A DNA stretch of 6,021 nt from Modestobacter sp. (lineage in GTDB: Bacteria > Actinomycetota > Actinomycetes > Mycobacteriales > Geodermatophilaceae), in the NCBI GenBank assembly GCA_025965775.1, contig JAOPWG010000117.1:1-6021 (forward strand), in the 5' to 3' direction. The notes under the pieces were generated by a model, which did not search any database, was not told the DNA's origin, and saw only the letters and a program-made list of their open reading frames with translations. The position numbers were made by a program, and so were the translations under genes. Below are positions 5,608-6,021 of the stretch, piece after piece (positions within the stretch are counted from its first letter, which is position 1; every line of letters begins with the position of its first letter).

Positions 5608-6021
5608 TCACCTCGGGTCTGCACGGCGGCTGGGGCCGCCGTGCAGACCCCGGCGGGCCAGGGCGGCGGTGAGCGCCGTCCAGGCCCGCACCGGCACCAG
5701 CCGGGCGATCTTCATCGTGACCATCATCGGGAACGGGAAGACGATCTCCGCCTTGTCCCGGGCGATGCCGTCGGCGATGCACCGGGCCGCCTCCTCGGGC
5801 TCGACCTTGAACGGCATCGGGAACTGGTTGCGGTCGGTCATCCGGGTGCGCACGAAGCCCGGGGACAGGGTCTGGACGACGACGCCCCGCGGGGCCAGTG
5901 ACCCGCGCAGCGCCTCGAGCAGGTTGAGCAGCGCCGCCTTGCTGGCCCCGTAGGCCTCCGAGCCCGGCAGGCCCCGGTAGCCGGCGACCGACGCCATGCC
6001 GACGATCCGGCCGCGGCCCTC
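5608..6021 (-). CDS. SDR-family oxidoreductase, C-terminal part (cut by right window edge)
   Basis: 137 residues are visible; the N-terminal half with the TGxxxGxG cofactor loop lies outside the window. The frame enters as GRGRIVGMASVAG, the usual beta-5 strand with the catalytic Ser in MASVAG. AYGASKAALLNLLEAL follows with catalytic Tyr and Lys spaced Tyr-x3-Lys, the Tyr 13 residues after the Ser. Next come VVQTLSPGFVRTRMT, the family's substrate-loop entry, and a hydrophobic FPFPMMVTMKIARLVPVRAW stretch near the C-terminus that may associate with membrane or close a lipophilic substrate pocket. The methionine encoded at 5997 is internal, not the start. The last codons are written on a 16-bp inverted repeat. 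The gene converges on the FabG-like gene. Substrate cannot be assigned. Confidence 0.85.
   Translation of the reverse strand, partial: EGRGRIVGMASVAGYRGLPGSEAYGASKAALLNLLEALRGSLAPRGVVVQTLSPGFVRTRMTDRNQFPMPFKVEPEEAARCIADGIARDKAEIVFPFPMMVTMKIARLVPVRAWTALTAALARRGLHGGPSRRADPR
5615..5650. terminator. Perfect 16-bp inverted repeat, candidate bidirectional terminator
   Basis: The left arm 5615-5630 (GGGTCTGCACGGCGGC) is the exact reverse complement of the right arm 5635-5650, with a 4-base loop TGGG. Such a stem would be very stable on either RNA strand. It has no T-run on either side, as is common for actinobacterial terminators. It lies between convergent genes, 127 bases past the fabG stop, but inside the last codons of the minus-strand SDR gene, whose stop is at 5608-5610. 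Terminator function is inferred from structure and position. Confidence 0.7.

Overview
This is very GC-rich DNA with long, high-G/C third-position reading frames, a probable leaderless GTG start and a GC-rich TPP riboswitch. That suggests a high-GC actinobacterium. Gene style and the intergenic repeats remind me of Geodermatophilaceae (Blastococcus, Modestobacter, Geodermatophilus), but that family placement is inference only.

Positions 1-2944 form a thiamine (vitamin B1) pyrimidine module arranged around a short divergent control region (about 1558-1703). Leftward (minus strand), a TPP riboswitch precedes an NCS1-family permease of the CytX type (predicted hydroxymethylpyrimidine, HMP, uptake). 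The permease stop overlaps the start of thiE (thiamine-phosphate synthase) in an ATGA junction, and thiE runs off the left edge. Rightward, two TenA-superfamily genes overlap by GTGA. The first has no cysteine at all and looks like the TenA_E class. The second keeps the full thiaminase II (TenA_C) catalytic set, including its Cys. Together these genes could import or recover the pyrimidine half of thiamine, reprocess it to HMP, and feed it to ThiE. The tandem TenA_E/TenA_C pair is the most interesting item in the window.

Positions 2952-4532 (minus) encode a complete prokumamolisin-type S53 serine-carboxyl peptidase. It converges on the second tenA gene with only 7 bases between the stop codons. 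All catalytic and calcium-site residues are visible.

Positions 4732-5487 (plus) encode a FabG-like short-chain dehydrogenase/reductase (SDR), divergent from the peptidase. It is followed by a non-coding stretch with an imperfect 51-base-period repeat and by a perfect 16-bp inverted repeat. That inverted repeat lies inside the 3' end of a convergent second SDR gene (5608-6021, minus), which is cut by the right edge. No RNA genes other than the riboswitch, no insertion sequences and no CRISPR array were seen.
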